Shown in pieces: positions 1-10,926 of a stretch of DNA of 64,000 nucleotides. The DNA is from Asparagopsis taxiformis. Taxonomy: Eukaryota > Rhodophyta > Florideophyceae > Bonnemaisoniales > Bonnemaisoniaceae. Every line of letters starts with the position of its first letter. Position 1 is the stretch's first letter. The notes under the pieces are model-generated. The model did not search any database. It was given only the letters and a program-made list of their open reading frames with translations, and was not told the origin of the DNA. Where the stretch lies: NCBI GenBank assembly GCA_030407315.1, contig JALQPE010002041.1, forward strand, positions 1 to 64,000, given 5' to 3'. The position numbers were made by a program, and so were the translations under genes.

Positions 1-2142
1 TCATCACCTGCGCACGTAGTTTAAGATAGAAATGAGACTCGACTGTTGCTTTGTGACAGTTTTCGCAACACCTCTATATTCCTGCCTTCGAACTGACGGC
101 AAGTAGATTGCCGAGCCAGCGTTCAAGTAGAGGGGTGATACCACGCATGAAAAATAATCAGACGCGCCACATCGGTAGCAACACATCGCAATTTGGTCCT
201 TTCCCTACAGGATCGGCATTGAAACGATTGTAGATCACGTGTTTCAAATCTTTGCAGTTAGGCCTTTATATTGTTCCACAGTGGGTCATGTGAAGTTAGC
301 TGTCGTACCGATGAGCTGCGCGAGTGAGATAATTGGGAACGAGTTTTCTCCTCGATGTCAATATGCGTGCGAGGCGGTACCTGGCATCAGGTTGGCTTCC
401 ACGACGCATCTTTGAAATGACTCTGCGATGCGACGAACATCGCTGCGGCTGGACGCTGCTTGGGAGACAAGTACTTCGGCAAAGTCGTGCTTGGTCTGGA
501 AATAAGTGTGTTCCTCAATACAGCGCGGGAACATGTCTACTGGACTTGTAGCGCAGTAGCAGTTTGTGATCTACCTTGCCGGTAGCTCGGTATGGTTTTT
601 GAGAAAAACGCGACATGTGCGAGGCCTGATTGGTTGGCGTCTTAGTCTTGGCGGTGTGTCTCTTTGGAGATTTGGTAGGCATATCTAGTTTGCTTACGCT
701 TTACACGTGATACTGCAGTCGTATATCGCCATCAGTAGTTCCATGTGCGTATCCTCAAAGAAACTGCTGAACAAATCGCTCTGCGCCGATACGTCCGGCT
801 GAGATGATCTGAAATGAACGCGTCTTGTCGTGCGTGCGTCATGGCGTGAAGGAATTGTTTGGGACGAATTTGAATCAAAGTTGTTTGGCAGGTGGTTGAT
901 AATTAGTTCTTGGCATTTTTTTCTGTCCGGCTGAATGTTCATCCGCGGTGCCGTGTAAGATATATTCACCATCTTCCATTTCCAGATATCATGCTTCCAA
1001 ATCATCCGATGTGGTTACGTCGGGATAAAACAAATTGCAGCTTGGAGCAGAGAAGAGTTCTCGTCTACTCCTTCGAACATGCGTTTCAACACAATTGGCA
1101 CTCCATTATATCGGGCTGCTCTATAGCACAGAAGTTGTAACCGTGGAACCGTGCGGAACCGTGATCAACTAACGACCGATACCAAGCACATAACACCTGA
1201 ACGCCCCACTCGCCAACATCATCGCCAAGATGTCGTCTATAGACTAAAAACATGGTGCATTGCAGAAGAGTCCAATCCAACGAATGATGTTGAACTAGCT
1301 TTCGTGTCTCGCAAAAACTGCAGTTATGAGTTCTCAGTTCGGTGACGTCCAGAACTTCGCTGCGTGAGAACATAGATCGGTGCGCAGCATTCGCCAATCG
1401 ACCCGTTTCAACAGACGTCGCGTAGACACTGTTCATGCGGAAGTTGGAACCATTATTTGAGAACAGCTACGAGTTGTATGTGGTAAACGCTGTGCTTTGG
1501 CGGGATATATCGAATTAGGACATCGACTAGGAAAATTGTCGAGATGCAAATGACAGTAAATGGATTGAGAACGACAAAGGTTCTGTTTCATTACGTAGCA
1601 TCCGTGGTGTCACACTCGCTAGCGTCGAGTGTGGTACGCGGTAAGCAATGTGCTGCGTTGGTGTCAAGCTGGCACATCATCAGCGGATGTAACAGCGCTG
1701 GAGACGCAACTGGTGAAGCGCAACCGTTTCAATGGGCCGATGGCGGTGGCACCGTACATGAGCGGGTGTCTCACACATCCGCAGCACGACTACTGCACGA
1801 CACGACCGACGATCTTCGGGCGTTCGGGAACCTTATAACGGCGCCACAAATCTTGCCTGTATTCGGAGGACTGATCGGGGTATGGATCACACACCATATG
1901 CAGAAAAAAAAAAAGACGCGCGACCGTTCTGTCTCGCAGAGCTGGGAACTGGCGATGGGCGATTACTATCCGACGTTGTTCACATATTAACGCGTCTCTC
2001 CGCCCGACCGGTCGACATCTCGTTATCCGAAGCGAGCGCGTCGCTGCGTGAGCCACAAGCGCAATGCTTGTGGTTCACGACCTGCCAATGAAGTAGCTAG
2101 TTGTTGGCGCGCACCGGGACTGATATTTCATGGCGGATATGC
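1..2142. other. No recognisable gene; 3' flank of the chromovirus
   Basis: Only short open frames (up to 148 codons at 1,544-1,990, plus strand) with no domain I recognise. The stretch contains A/T homopolymers, for example ten or more A at about 1,902-1,912. If the chromovirus on the minus strand kept its 3' LTR, it should start here below 2,143. I compared this stretch by eye with the 5' side of the element (8,871-9,260) and found no matching repeat. It is most likely decayed repeat DNA. Confidence 0.5.
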
Positions 2143-2340
2143 TCAGGGAGTGCTGAACGACTTTTTTTGGGATCGGCTTCTTCCGCTTGCGAAAAAAAAA
2201 CGCTGAATATAATTGAAGGGAATATGTTCTGGGGGTTCCCAGGTGTCGTCTTTTGCGCCATATCCTTCCCATCTCACGCGGAAACTCGTTTCTGGCGGCG
2301 TGATATTGCACTAAATGGCGTATAACGTATTCCTGCCCAT
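2143..2340 (-). pseudogene. Chromodomain at the end of the chromovirus Pol
   Basis: Downstream of the GPF module the minus strand reads EYVIRHLVQYH in one frame and then, after a frameshift near 2,285, FRVRWEGYGAKDDTWEP. This is the chromodomain layout: an aromatic-flanked first strand, the WEGY box, then TWEP before the C-terminal helix. In chromoviruses this domain reads histone methyl marks and directs insertion (family knowledge). The second frame stays open to a TGA at 2,143-2,145. It is split across frames, so an automatic ORF search is likely to miss it. Confidence 0.75.
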
Positions 2341-3489
2341 CGTACTCTCTCGTTTCACCCTGACTCTCGCTGGCCGCACCAGTTTCTCGCGGTTCCGGGA
2401 TGGAACCTGACCTTGTGTAGACGCTTCTGCTTGTCCGGGTACCTGCGATGGTACCTGTACATTCCCTTGTGGTCGGTTCGCGCGAGGAGCTACGACAACA
2501 CGATCCAGTGACACTGTATCTTCAAGACCTTCGTCTGTTAGGATAATGGCAGTGTGTGAACCCCTTTTCAAGACCTTGAAAGGTCCAGTTACCAAACTAC
2601 TTAGTTTGTGTTTAAACACCATCCACTGCCGCCTCTCGTCGCAAATAAACGAAATCTCCCTTTTTTACGGCATCCTTGAGTGGCCGAGTTCGCCGGTCAA
2701 AATCAGCCTTGTACCGTCTCTGCGCAACTTGTAGTTTTCTGCCTGCCGTGGCGATAAGTTTCCGGAGCCGGGCTTGGAAACGATTGCGGTACTGCATTCG
2801 CTTGGCTATCTTCGGTAGACTCTGTATTTCAAGGGATAAGTGGACGGGAGGTCGAGATAATACCAAATCAAATGGAGCCAGTCCAGTCACTCGATGGACT
2901 TGGCAATTATAGCCATATGTAATAGCGTCCGTAAATTGATCCCAGTCCTTTGCATCCTCCGAAATATATCGCCGGAGTGCTGCCAAAATAGTTCGGTTGA
3001 ATCTTTCGGCCTGTCCATTTGTTTGTGGGTGATATGCAGATGTGTACAGATTGCGGACACCAAGGATATTACATATTGTGGAAAAGTATTTCGATGTAAA
3101 TTGGCCACCGTTGTCGGATAGTAGGTAGACGGGGGGACCGTACACAAACACCCAGTTTCTGCAGAAAGCAGAGGCTACGCTGAATGATGTAACAGTTTTG
3201 AGCGGTACAGTCTTGGTTAGTTTCGAAAAGCGGTCAGTGATGACCAATAAGTATTTGTTGCCTGCCGGGTTGTTCTAAGAGGCCCCAAAATATCAATAGC
3301 GACAAATTCGAGCGGGGCGGCGGCGGGAAAAAGCTTAAGGAAGGATGCGTGCTTGCGGAGGTTGATGCGCTCCTTGGCACACTCCGGACATCCTCTCACT
3401 GTGGCATGCACGTCCATTGCCATCGATGGCCAATAATATTGCCGACGCAAGGTGGAAAACATGCGAGTTCCACCTGGATGTCCACTCAT
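2311..3489 (-). pseudogene. pol: Chromovirus integrase (three broken segments)
   Basis: Segment 3,217-3,489 holds the N-terminal zinc-binding H2C2 region (SGHPGGTR, YYWPSM, CPECAK). Segment 2,612-3,247 holds the catalytic core: DRFSKL, the LLSDNGGQFTS motif and YHPQTNGQAERFNRT, which give the D, D and E of the DDE triad. Segment 2,311-2,622 carries the C-terminal GPY/F module (TGPFKVLKRGSH). The segments lie in two alternating frames with short overlaps, so each junction is a single-base-type frameshift. The integrase inserts element DNA into the chromosome; this copy is unlikely to work as it stands. Confidence 0.88.
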
Positions 3490-3523
3490 GCGGGGAAAGT
3501 GAGCTAAAAAAAGACACGGGATC

Positions 3524-5059
3524 TTAAATCCTCAGGTACCACGATCTGTTCGGACTTGTCAACTGGTGACGTACGTACAAGTAGTCCACGTTGTCTAGCT
3601 TGAAGAGACAGGTAACCCCTTTGTCTAAAAGAGCCATTTTTTCACGGCAATACTTGTCAGAGTGTTGAGCATCCACGAAAGTGGTGATCGAAATTGGGGT
3701 TACTTCAGGTGATTCCACCGTAAGGATATGTTCCACAACCAATTCATCCAGCAAATCCAATTCAATTCCATCCCAAGTATCATCAGCATCTATGGCAGGA
3801 ATAGTCAGGGAATTTTGGGTTTGTGTGGTCGCCATCGAGTCGTCAGTGATAATGAAGCATGGTATCTCCATATCGACTTTAGGGCTCGATTCACCGTAAG
3901 TAGGCAAGCGACTTATGCAGTCAGCGATGGTATTAGATGCTCCTTTGCGGTATTGCACAGTAAAGTCGAATTCGAGCAGTCTCAGTCGCCAACGTGCCAA
4001 GCGCCCACTTGCGTCCGACAAGTTCATCATCCACTTGAGAGCCTGATGGTCGGTGAACACCTCGAAGTGCGTTCCTTGTAGATACGGGCGTAGCATATGA
4101 ACTGCCCAAACAACAGCAAGACATTCTTTCTCGCCCACAGAGTAGTTTTTCTCAGCTGGCGTCAACGATCGGCTCCAAAAGCCGATGGGATAGCGCTTAC
4201 CATCGTCCGGGTGAGTCTGCAACAAGCAGCACCCGATTTGATATTCACAGGCGTCTGTGTCGACAGAGAAGGGGAGATCGGCTCGAGGGAGACGGAGGAT
4301 GGGAGGGGAGATAAGAGCGGCTTTGAGTTTAGAGAATGCTTCCCTCTGCTCGCTTGTGAATGGATTCAATTTCGGGCCGATGCCCTGGCGTACTAGTGCG
4401 AACAGCGGTGCTGCAACGCGAGCAAAGTTCGGTACAAATCGGCGATAGACATTGCATAGTCCAAGAAACGATCGCAGATGCGTCTGCGTGGCCGGCTCTT
4501 GGAACCCCGAGATTGCGTCTGTGTTCTTGGTAGCCACTTCTAGGAGGCCGGGGCGGATGACATGGCCTAAATAGTCTACACTTTCCCTGAAGAAGTTGCA
4601 TTTGCGTAACTTCAACGACAGACCAGCCCCGCGCAATACGCTCAAGACCTCGTCGACGTGTCGAATGTGGTCTTCGGTCGATTTAGAGAATATGATGATG
4701 TCGTCTAGATAGACTAGACAGGTTCTCCAGCGGTAGCCCGCCAATAAAATGTCAATTGTCCGCTGAAAAGTTGCTGGTGCATTGCATAACCCAAACGGCA
4801 TGCGACAGAATCGATAGGTTCCGCAATGGCAAGTAAAGGTTGTCTTGTCACGATCCTCCTCGGCGACGCGGAGCTGCCAATAACCCGCGTTGCAGTCCAG
4901 AGTGGTAAACCAGCGTGCGTCGCCAAGCGAGTCTAAACACTCGTCCATTCGCGGCAATGGGTAAGTGTCTTTGACTGTGATATTATTCAATTCCTGTAAT
5001 CCACGCAAAAGCGAAGCGATCCGTCTTGTTTCGGCACCAGAACCACTGGCGACGCCCAT
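3524..5059 (-). pseudogene. pol: Chromovirus reverse transcriptase core and RNase H
   Basis: 511-codon open segment. It contains the palm-domain region FRMPFGLCNAPATFQ in a variant form (CRMPFGLCNAP) and the catalytic YLDD box (LVYLDDIIIFSKS). These are followed by the connection region (FLGLCNVYRRFVPNFA) and an RNase H domain with DTDACEYQIGCCL and FTDHQALKWMM. It copies the element RNA into DNA and degrades the RNA strand. It joins the preceding segment only through a frameshift near 5,000. It stops at 3,524 just before the integrase, where a seven-base A run on the plus strand (3,506-3,512) lies at the break. Confidence 0.9.
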
Positions 5060-6362
5060 TCTGAAGCAGCAGGTTCGATCACCCCACTTGCCAACATGTC
5101 ATCCACTTGCTTCCGTTCCGCTTCTCTTGCCCTTGGGCCAGCTCTGTACGGCTGACAAAACACTGGTTTTGCTCCCTCCTTGAGCTGTATTCGATGCTCA
5201 CTGACGCTAATCTCACCTAGCTGACCCTGCCACATAGTCGCGTATTTCGCCAGCATTGCCCGCACTTTCGATTGTGATTCGCTTGGTAAATGATCCAGAT
5301 CGACGTCTTCCACTGTGGTGGCCTCTTCGCATTTCCCCGAAGGATCCTCCATTAGCGGGGTTTCCGTAGAACCGCTGACTGTCGCCATCTCATGCCTCAA
5401 AACAGCGCTAGCCTCCTTGTCTGCTTCAGTGCAGACAGCACTACCTTGCAGTTTCTCGGCAGAAGGGCAGGACTCCCGCTCGTTCCCACTGGTCTCGGGC
5501 TTCTCCGTGTAGTTCATTCGCGGTTCGTTCGCACCATCAGACGGCAACAGTGCATTAGTATCCAAATTAATCGCGCAAATTTTTTCTGGTGCTGGGATAG
5601 CTGTGCCGATGACTTGCCCTTTCGATAATCTCTGCGGCACATTTGAGAAGTTTGCGACACGGACGACGCGAGCTACGTGCTTCTGCAAATCGATAACTCC
5701 ATTACTCAGTGAGACTTGTCGCTCTGTATATAATTTTGGACTGGTTTCCATAAAATGAAGCCCTGTAACATCAGTTTGGACCAAGACGTTAGTCTCTGTG
5801 TGGCCGCGGAGCGTGATAGTTGCGGCCACACGTATTCTCCCCTCCTGTATCTTTTTCACAAGCATTCTTGGCTGCTGTGGGCTTCTTTTCTTCTTCGGTA
5901 CACGGGCTGGCCGTCGTGCGATCGGTGCAACGTCACCGTTCGCTAGCACCACGCGCTGGTGCTGAGGTTGTATTGCGTCGACATGTTCGTCAATATATGT
6001 TGCGCCGAGGATGACATCGGCGCCCAGTTTGTTGACGACAACAAACGGTTGTCGTACGGTGTATTGCTCGATAGACACCATCAAATATATTATCCCTGGG
6101 TATCGAGGCGATGGTTAGACGCGCTTGCAAGGGAGACAATTCGTTGCGATTTGCTAATTTTCGTCTTAGCTTCAATTGACAGCAAATCCGCGCGTATCAA
6201 GTTTGGACCTGCACCAGTATCAAAAACTGTCAACCTCTCTGTTTGCGTTTTTGCGGATAGTCCGATTTTTGCACAAACTTTGTAGTTCCAGGCGGACAAA
6301 TAGCACACGTTACTCTCATTGTAGTTTTCCAGTGATAAATCGGGAGGAAGGCCGTATGGCAA
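4987..6362 (-). pseudogene. pol: Chromovirus protease and N-terminal reverse transcriptase (frameshifted)
   Basis: Two open segments in different frames. The first (6,090-6,362) carries the retropepsin active-site motif VFDTGAGPNLI. The second (4,987-6,084) starts with the end of the protease (GADVILGATYIDEH), continues through a linker rich in charged residues, and reaches the start of reverse transcriptase (VIEPAASEWASPVVLVPKQ, then SLRFCVDYR). The frame changes inside the protease near 6,087 and again after SLRFCVDYR near 5,000, where one base appears to be missing before the conserved LNNITVKD segment. The catalytic motifs remain readable, so decay is moderate. Confidence 0.85.
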
Positions 6363-6436
6363 TTCCGCCTTTACTGGAAATCCGCGCTTCTCGAGATGCG
6401 AGGGCGCTGTAGGGGAGAGAAGAGGTAATGTGTTTT

Positions 6437-7981
6437 CTATGCCCGCCGCTGGACGTTTTTTGACGTGTCTGGAATGTTGGGCGGACGTTCTGCCTTGGTC
6501 ATAGCGGCTGAGGATGACACTGGGCGGCGGAAACGACGGTTACGCGTGTTCTTGAAATTTTCCCGTTGTGATTTTGACGAGATTTCTGTAGTTGCAAATG
6601 ACGGTGTTCGGCCAACCTTGAATAGCCACTGCTTCTGCGACGGCGAGAGAGAGTTGTAATTTGCCATTTGTAGCGTGACAAGCCTTGAATCCGGCAATGG
6701 ATTAGAAATTAATGGACAGTTTGGCCTCCTATGACCGACAGCGAAACAGTCAAAACATATATCGGTCGGTCGGTTTTCATCGGGAGGCATCTGTGTGCCT
6801 CTTCCAGGTATTTCTGAGTGGTTTGGCTGAGTGGAGCGTGTAGCTCCATCGCTGGGGCTTTTTCGCACGTTATGATTGGCAAGGTGCCAAGGGAGGCGTG
6901 CCGGGGGGAAGCGGCTGGAGTTGTCTGATTCGATGGCTAGCGACTCAGAAGCCGTTTGTTGCAGCACTGCTTCGTAATCAGTGTCGTAAGAGATGGATTC
7001 GCCGTTAGATGGCGGCTCTGACGTTGGATGAGTGGCGAAGACGGCGTCAGCCGTCATCTCTTGACGCCTCGCTGCCCTCGATCTCTGATTTACGTTAGTA
7101 GCAGCTTTTGGGGTCACAAACATGGCTCTATGATGTCGGTCATTTGGTGCTCGCCTCTGGATTTGTACTGAAATCAGCGCGCGGTTGGAATCGCCAATAG
7201 CTTGCGCCCGCTCCACGCACTCCATAAATGTCATTTTCATGTCTGATCCCCTTTTTGCTTGTAGGAGTGGCCTAATATCGCCTCGTACACCTCTAATAAA
7301 CCTTGTAATGAGCTGTTGCTCAGAAAAAACGTTGCCACAAACTCGTGCTCTGCGGCGTAAACGAGTGCCATATGCCATCTCGTCCTCGTTAGCTTGCTGT
7401 CGGGTGGAATCGAGGTCGGCCACCGCCTTGTCAATGTATGTATCTTTGGCGTACGTGCGTAGAAGGTGTTGCACTGCCTGTGAATATAAGTGGAATCCAC
7501 CGAGCTGTTCCGCACCCAGATCAAAGTGCGCTAGATAGTTATCCCTCGCGTCTCCGTCTAGAAAGGACGGAAGAAGCAACATTGCTGCTCCCTCGCTGAT
7601 GTCATTCTCATCGCACTGGCGTTTGAATATGGTCAGAAATTCTAATATTCCAATTGGGCTACTGCCGTCAAACTTGCGTTCACCGACGGAGTGTGCTAGT
7701 AATCTGCGATAAGCGCCAATATTGGCGGTAACAACACGGTCGACTCTAGAATCGACGTTTCGAAGTCGGTATCGCCTGTAAGATATCACCTTGTTGAACT
7801 GGGCGTCTGATGAGCACAGTTCCGTTAACCCGCGTTCGTGCGGTCCCTTCCAGGCGTGGCCGCGGCGATTGTGCGACGGGTCAATCTCACAGTCGGTGCA
7901 ATAACATTCTGGTGAATTTTTTCTCCCTATAGCCTTGTGTGCACGGTGGCGAGTGTGACTATTTGATAGTCTGTAACGCAT
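6437..7981 (-). CDS. gag: Chromovirus Gag polyprotein
   Basis: 514 codons. The central part (about residues 90-270) has the helical, Trp-poor pattern of retrotransposon Gag capsid domains, including FLTIFKRQCDENDIS and the FIRGVRGDIRPLL stretch. Near residue 405 is a CCHC zinc knuckle, C-x2-C-x4-H-x4-C (CFDCFAVGHRRPNC), which binds RNA in Gag proteins. The tail is basic and low-complexity. Gag would package element RNA in a cytoplasmic particle. The ORF is intact from the ATG at 7,981, but the frame upstream of it is also open back to the coiled-coil ORF. Confidence 0.8.
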   Translation of the reverse strand: MRYRLSNSHTRHRAHKAIGRKNSPECYCTDCEIDPSHNRRGHAWKGPHERGLTELCSSDAQFNKVISYRRYRLRNVDSRVDRVVTANIGAYRRLLAHSVGERKFDGSSPIGILEFLTIFKRQCDENDISEGAAMLLLPSFLDGDARDNYLAHFDLGAEQLGGFHLYSQAVQHLLRTYAKDTYIDKAVADLDSTRQQANEDEMAYGTRLRRRARVCGNVFSEQQLITRFIRGVRGDIRPLLQAKRGSDMKMTFMECVERAQAIGDSNRALISVQIQRRAPNDRHHRAMFVTPKAATNVNQRSRAARRQEMTADAVFATHPTSEPPSNGESISYDTDYEAVLQQTASESLAIESDNSSRFPPARLPWHLANHNVRKSPSDGATRSTQPNHSEIPGRGTQMPPDENRPTDICFDCFAVGHRRPNCPLISNPLPDSRLVTLQMANYNSLSPSQKQWLFKVGRTPSFATTEISSKSQRENFKNTRNRRFRRPVSSSAAMTKAERPPNIPDTSKNVQRRA

Positions 7982-8042
7982 AGTTTGCCGTTCGCTGTCG
8001 CCCTCTGAACTACACGAATCCGCTGTAGGTGCAATAAACGGT

Positions 8043-8870
8043 TCAGGAGAGTTTTTTTCGAGGACTTTTCGTAGTTACCCTCAAATTGTTAGCAATACCA
8101 TCCACTCTCTGTTTAAGCTCGTTCATCTCTGCCTGCCTGCCCTCTAGTGAGGATATTTTCTTCTGCACCAAATGCATTTCGTGACCCAACACGGTCACGT
8201 CATCAGAGATGCCGTTGACGCGTTCAACAGTGGGTATTTTGCCCATATACCTTTCCATTACACTGTTTACCTCAATCTTGACCTGGGCTGATAAGCAATC
8301 TTGCACATGTTGCAGTTTTTCTGAAACGACATTCGCGACCGCTAGATGTATATTTTTTTCCAACTTGTTGATTTTTTCCATTATCGTACCGATTCCCTCC
8401 GGGTTGATTGCCTTTTTTTCTGGTACTGGAGGTGCGGGTAATGTTGGTGGTGATCGTGGTCGGCGGAGGTCAGAGAGGGAAGGTAGTTCTGCTTCCTGTG
8501 TCGCGCTATCAGCGACAGCTGTCACTGGCACGGCATTATCGTTCCCGGGCGTTTTCAGACGCTCTGGGTTGTCCCAAAGAGGTCTCGAAAGTGTCCTTGA
8601 AATCCCTGTGGGGTGCTGTCCGCTGGTAGAGGTGGGGGGTGGCAGAATGGCAGTGAACTCGGCATGATCAACCACCTCCGAGAAGGTTGGTTTGATGGGT
8701 CTATTCGAGTCCGTATGGGACAGCCTGTTAGAGTTTGTACCTCTCGAGGAGCGTGGAGTAGCTCCCGGGCTATTTTTTTCGCGGTGGAGGCGCCGCAAAA
8801 CTTGCGTGCGTGTTTCGCGCATCGAGCCAAAGCTCGACGGCGCTGTAGTTGGCCGACGTGGCGAATCCAT
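8043..8870 (-). CDS. Chromovirus upstream ORF, coiled-coil protein (N-terminal Gag part?)
   Basis: 275 codons from an ATG at 8,870. The first half is basic, Pro/Ser/Thr-rich and probably disordered. Residues from about 160 to 265 are charged and heptad-like and suggest a coiled coil. The frame ends in a TGA just after a run of seven A (T7 on the plus strand, 8,052-8,058). Past that run the +1 frame is open with no stop into the Gag ORF that starts at 7,981. I infer that this ORF and Gag were one long Gag, split by a single-base length change in the run. Similarity to a known family is not obvious for this half. Confidence 0.6.
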   Translation of the reverse strand: MDSPRRPTTAPSSFGSMRETRTQVLRRLHREKNSPGATPRSSRGTNSNRLSHTDSNRPIKPTFSEVVDHAEFTAILPPPTSTSGQHPTGISRTLSRPLWDNPERLKTPGNDNAVPVTAVADSATQEAELPSLSDLRRPRSPPTLPAPPVPEKKAINPEGIGTIMEKINKLEKNIHLAVANVVSEKLQHVQDCLSAQVKIEVNSVMERYMGKIPTVERVNGISDDVTVLGHEMHLVQKKISSLEGRQAEMNELKQRVDGIANNLRVTTKSPRKKLS

Positions 8871-9261
8871 CGCACGATTCGACTGAACAGCCAGTCGGTC
8901 AGCGTAGTAACCTCCTGTAGTAAAAAAATGAAATAAAAATTAGCGTTAGATTCAAGTGTTCTAGGTCGGAAGACCAATGTGGTCTCCTAGGTAGTAGCGG
9001 CGGCGCGAACGCAGCACCGAAAAGAAAAGTGGTAGAGCTTGTAGTGATATTTAGATCGTCACTAGAATCTTGAAGGTCACCGGCGCAGAGCCGTCGGAGC
9101 TAACGCTGCCCCCTCGCTCCGCGCCGGTGTTCCACACCTTTATTCAGTAAAATTCCGAAATAGTTCGGCGCCGCGCGAAAATGCTAAAAGTTTCAAATTA
9201 CCTCTAAAAGTCCAATTACTGGAATACTAGAAAGCTTACATGGCCAGCCTGAACTGTAAGG
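8871..9261. other. Spacer between chromovirus and DDE transposon
   Basis: 391 bp with no supported gene. It should contain the 5' LTR and leader of the chromovirus, but no repeat of it is visible at the other end. A GC-rich partial inverted repeat sits around 9,078-9,130 (the words GGTCACCGGCGCAGAG and CGCGCCGGTGTTCC). Confidence 0.35.
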
Positions 9262-10926
9262 GTGATACAGGCTTACAGTATTCCCTGTTCTGACGTTCAC
9301 TATACTACACCTTTGACGTACGCCAATAGTGGGCAGCAGAACAATATACTCAAGTATACTTCTGGAACAATTGTTCCAGAAGTTCAAAAAGCTTGTATTA
9401 CTCCTAGCGACGATGATATTGTACTATCCTCCGGCAGAGACCCCGTCACTTCTGCTGCGACAGTTCCTAAACTGTGCCATCCCGCTGCTTCCGACCATCA
9501 TGAGAACGTCACCGCAACAAACGACTCCGATTCGGATGACAACGACCTGTTTCTACAGGAGGAGGCAGAAGCGAAGCTCCTAATCTCTTCTCCCTTTATC
9601 ATGAACACGTCCAATCCAGACAAAGCTCGCAATTACATGACAGAATGGACAACGTTGTACGCTGTCGCCAAACTGACAGGGTCGACGAAATGCACAGCAG
9701 CAAACCTTCAGGAAGATCGCGTGTTGTTCGATTTCGCTAGACAAGGTTCCACGAACAAACACGTTCAGCGAAGTCTACCCCATTATTCGACAATTATGCG
9801 GAAGGTAAGACCGTGGCTGTTCTTCAACGCATGGTTACGTTCGGAAACCGTATACTTCCCTGTAAACGCAGAGCGTAGTGCAGCTCGTGTTGCCTCTTCT
9901 GCAATTCTACGAAGAAGCAAGGTCGAACAAAACAAAGCTAGTCAATCAGCACCTGTACTTATCGTTCCACCAAGCGAATATGCACGAGCAGACATTACTG
10001 CACCACATATATTCGACCTTGCGTGGCGTGATAACACACAATTGGATGCTTCCGACTCGGATGACATACTAAGTTTACATGGTAACGTGTGCAAGTCGAA
10101 GCTAGGAAAATTCAGAGAGTACTCCTTAAAAGGACAAAACTACACGATGAGGGCGGAGGCGGTAAAAGACGGCTTTCCCGTTTCTGCTTTCGGTGGTAGT
10201 ATTGTGGAACTGCATGTCACATCAGGGCAGCACGCCTCTTCTCTAGATCCTACTCTCAGTTCCCTTTTCCAACATGAATCACTATCTTCCAGCCATGAGT
10301 CGTTCAAAGCTATCAAATCTTCTTCATGGATAAACTCCGGTGCCACATTTCATAGTAGGCTTTCGGTCTCCCCGCATTCATATGGGTCCGCCTTCATCCT
10401 TCAGAAAGAGTCGTTCCGGGAATATGCTCGGCCGGGTGATCACCTGACAGTTTTATCACCCAGTCCTGAGTGTAACCCTACTCAAAATTGTGGTATACAG
10501 TTCTTCATTGGGCTTGTCAAACTGCTCTTTCTCGTCAACTCTGAAGGGCATTACAAAGTTGTCGGCGGAACTCGTGCAATCAATAATGTCAAGTTATTGA
10601 AACCAGGCACGATCCCAGCCCCTTTCATCCTACACATCTCCGTGGGGTTCTCAGCTGCGGTACCACATACTACGTCTATCCATTTCTTTTATACTGCGAT
10701 GACTTCAATGAAGCCTCTGGTAAGAAAGGGAGTGCTGGAGGATGCTATATGCTCCCAATGGGTCTTCCGCTGGACTGTCGCCGGAACAGTTCTGCTGTGC
10801 GCGTTATCGGTGTCACAGGTCCTGGTGTTAGTACAAACCATATCCTTCGACATATCTCTAGAGACATTATTCAAGGATGTACGTCGGGGTTTCGTGATGT
10901 CGATCCAGACGGCAATGAATGTCTAA
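9262..10926 (+). pseudogene. Transposase N-terminal region, first open segment
   Basis: 554 open codons beginning at a non-ATG codon; the first in-frame ATG is at 9,601. The product is polar with an acidic stretch (DSDSDDNDLFLQEEAEAKLL). It shows no clear domain, although LFDFARQGSTNKHVQRSLPHY could belong to the variable N-terminal part of a Tnp2-type protein. The last 240 bases or so of this frame are probably out of phase, because the catalytic YCDDFN motif lies in another frame over the same bases. A 26-bp perfect palindrome (9,358-9,383) lies inside it. Confidence 0.55.

Larger units (their letters stand above)
2143..8870 (-). mobile_element. Degenerate Ty3/gypsy chromovirus (LTRs not found)
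   Basis: Read on the minus strand the order is coiled-coil ORF, Gag with CCHC knuckle, protease, reverse transcriptase, RNase H, integrase, chromodomain. That order, with integrase after RNase H and a chromodomain at the end, defines the chromovirus branch of Ty3/gypsy elements (family knowledge). The pol part is cut into at least six open segments in different frames, with changes near 6,087, 5,000, 3,510, 3,230, 2,620 and 2,290, so this copy cannot make an intact Pol by ordinary translation. No LTR pair, primer-binding site or target-site duplication could be identified by eye. The element may be truncated, or its LTRs may be too diverged. Confidence 0.9.

Noticed and set aside
1544..2091. 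Overlapping plus-strand ORFs near the left end
   Set aside because: Short, overlapping in two frames, with no motif; the region is likely decayed repeat DNA.
8043..8070. Programmed -1 frameshift at the A-run before Gag
   Set aside because: Gag lies in the +1 frame relative to the upstream ORF, so a -1 slip at the A-run would not reach it. An indel or a +1 event is needed.
1..9260. LTR pair for the chromovirus
   Set aside because: Comparison by eye of 1-2,300 with 8,871-9,260 showed no shared words long enough to support LTRs; a dot plot would be decisive.
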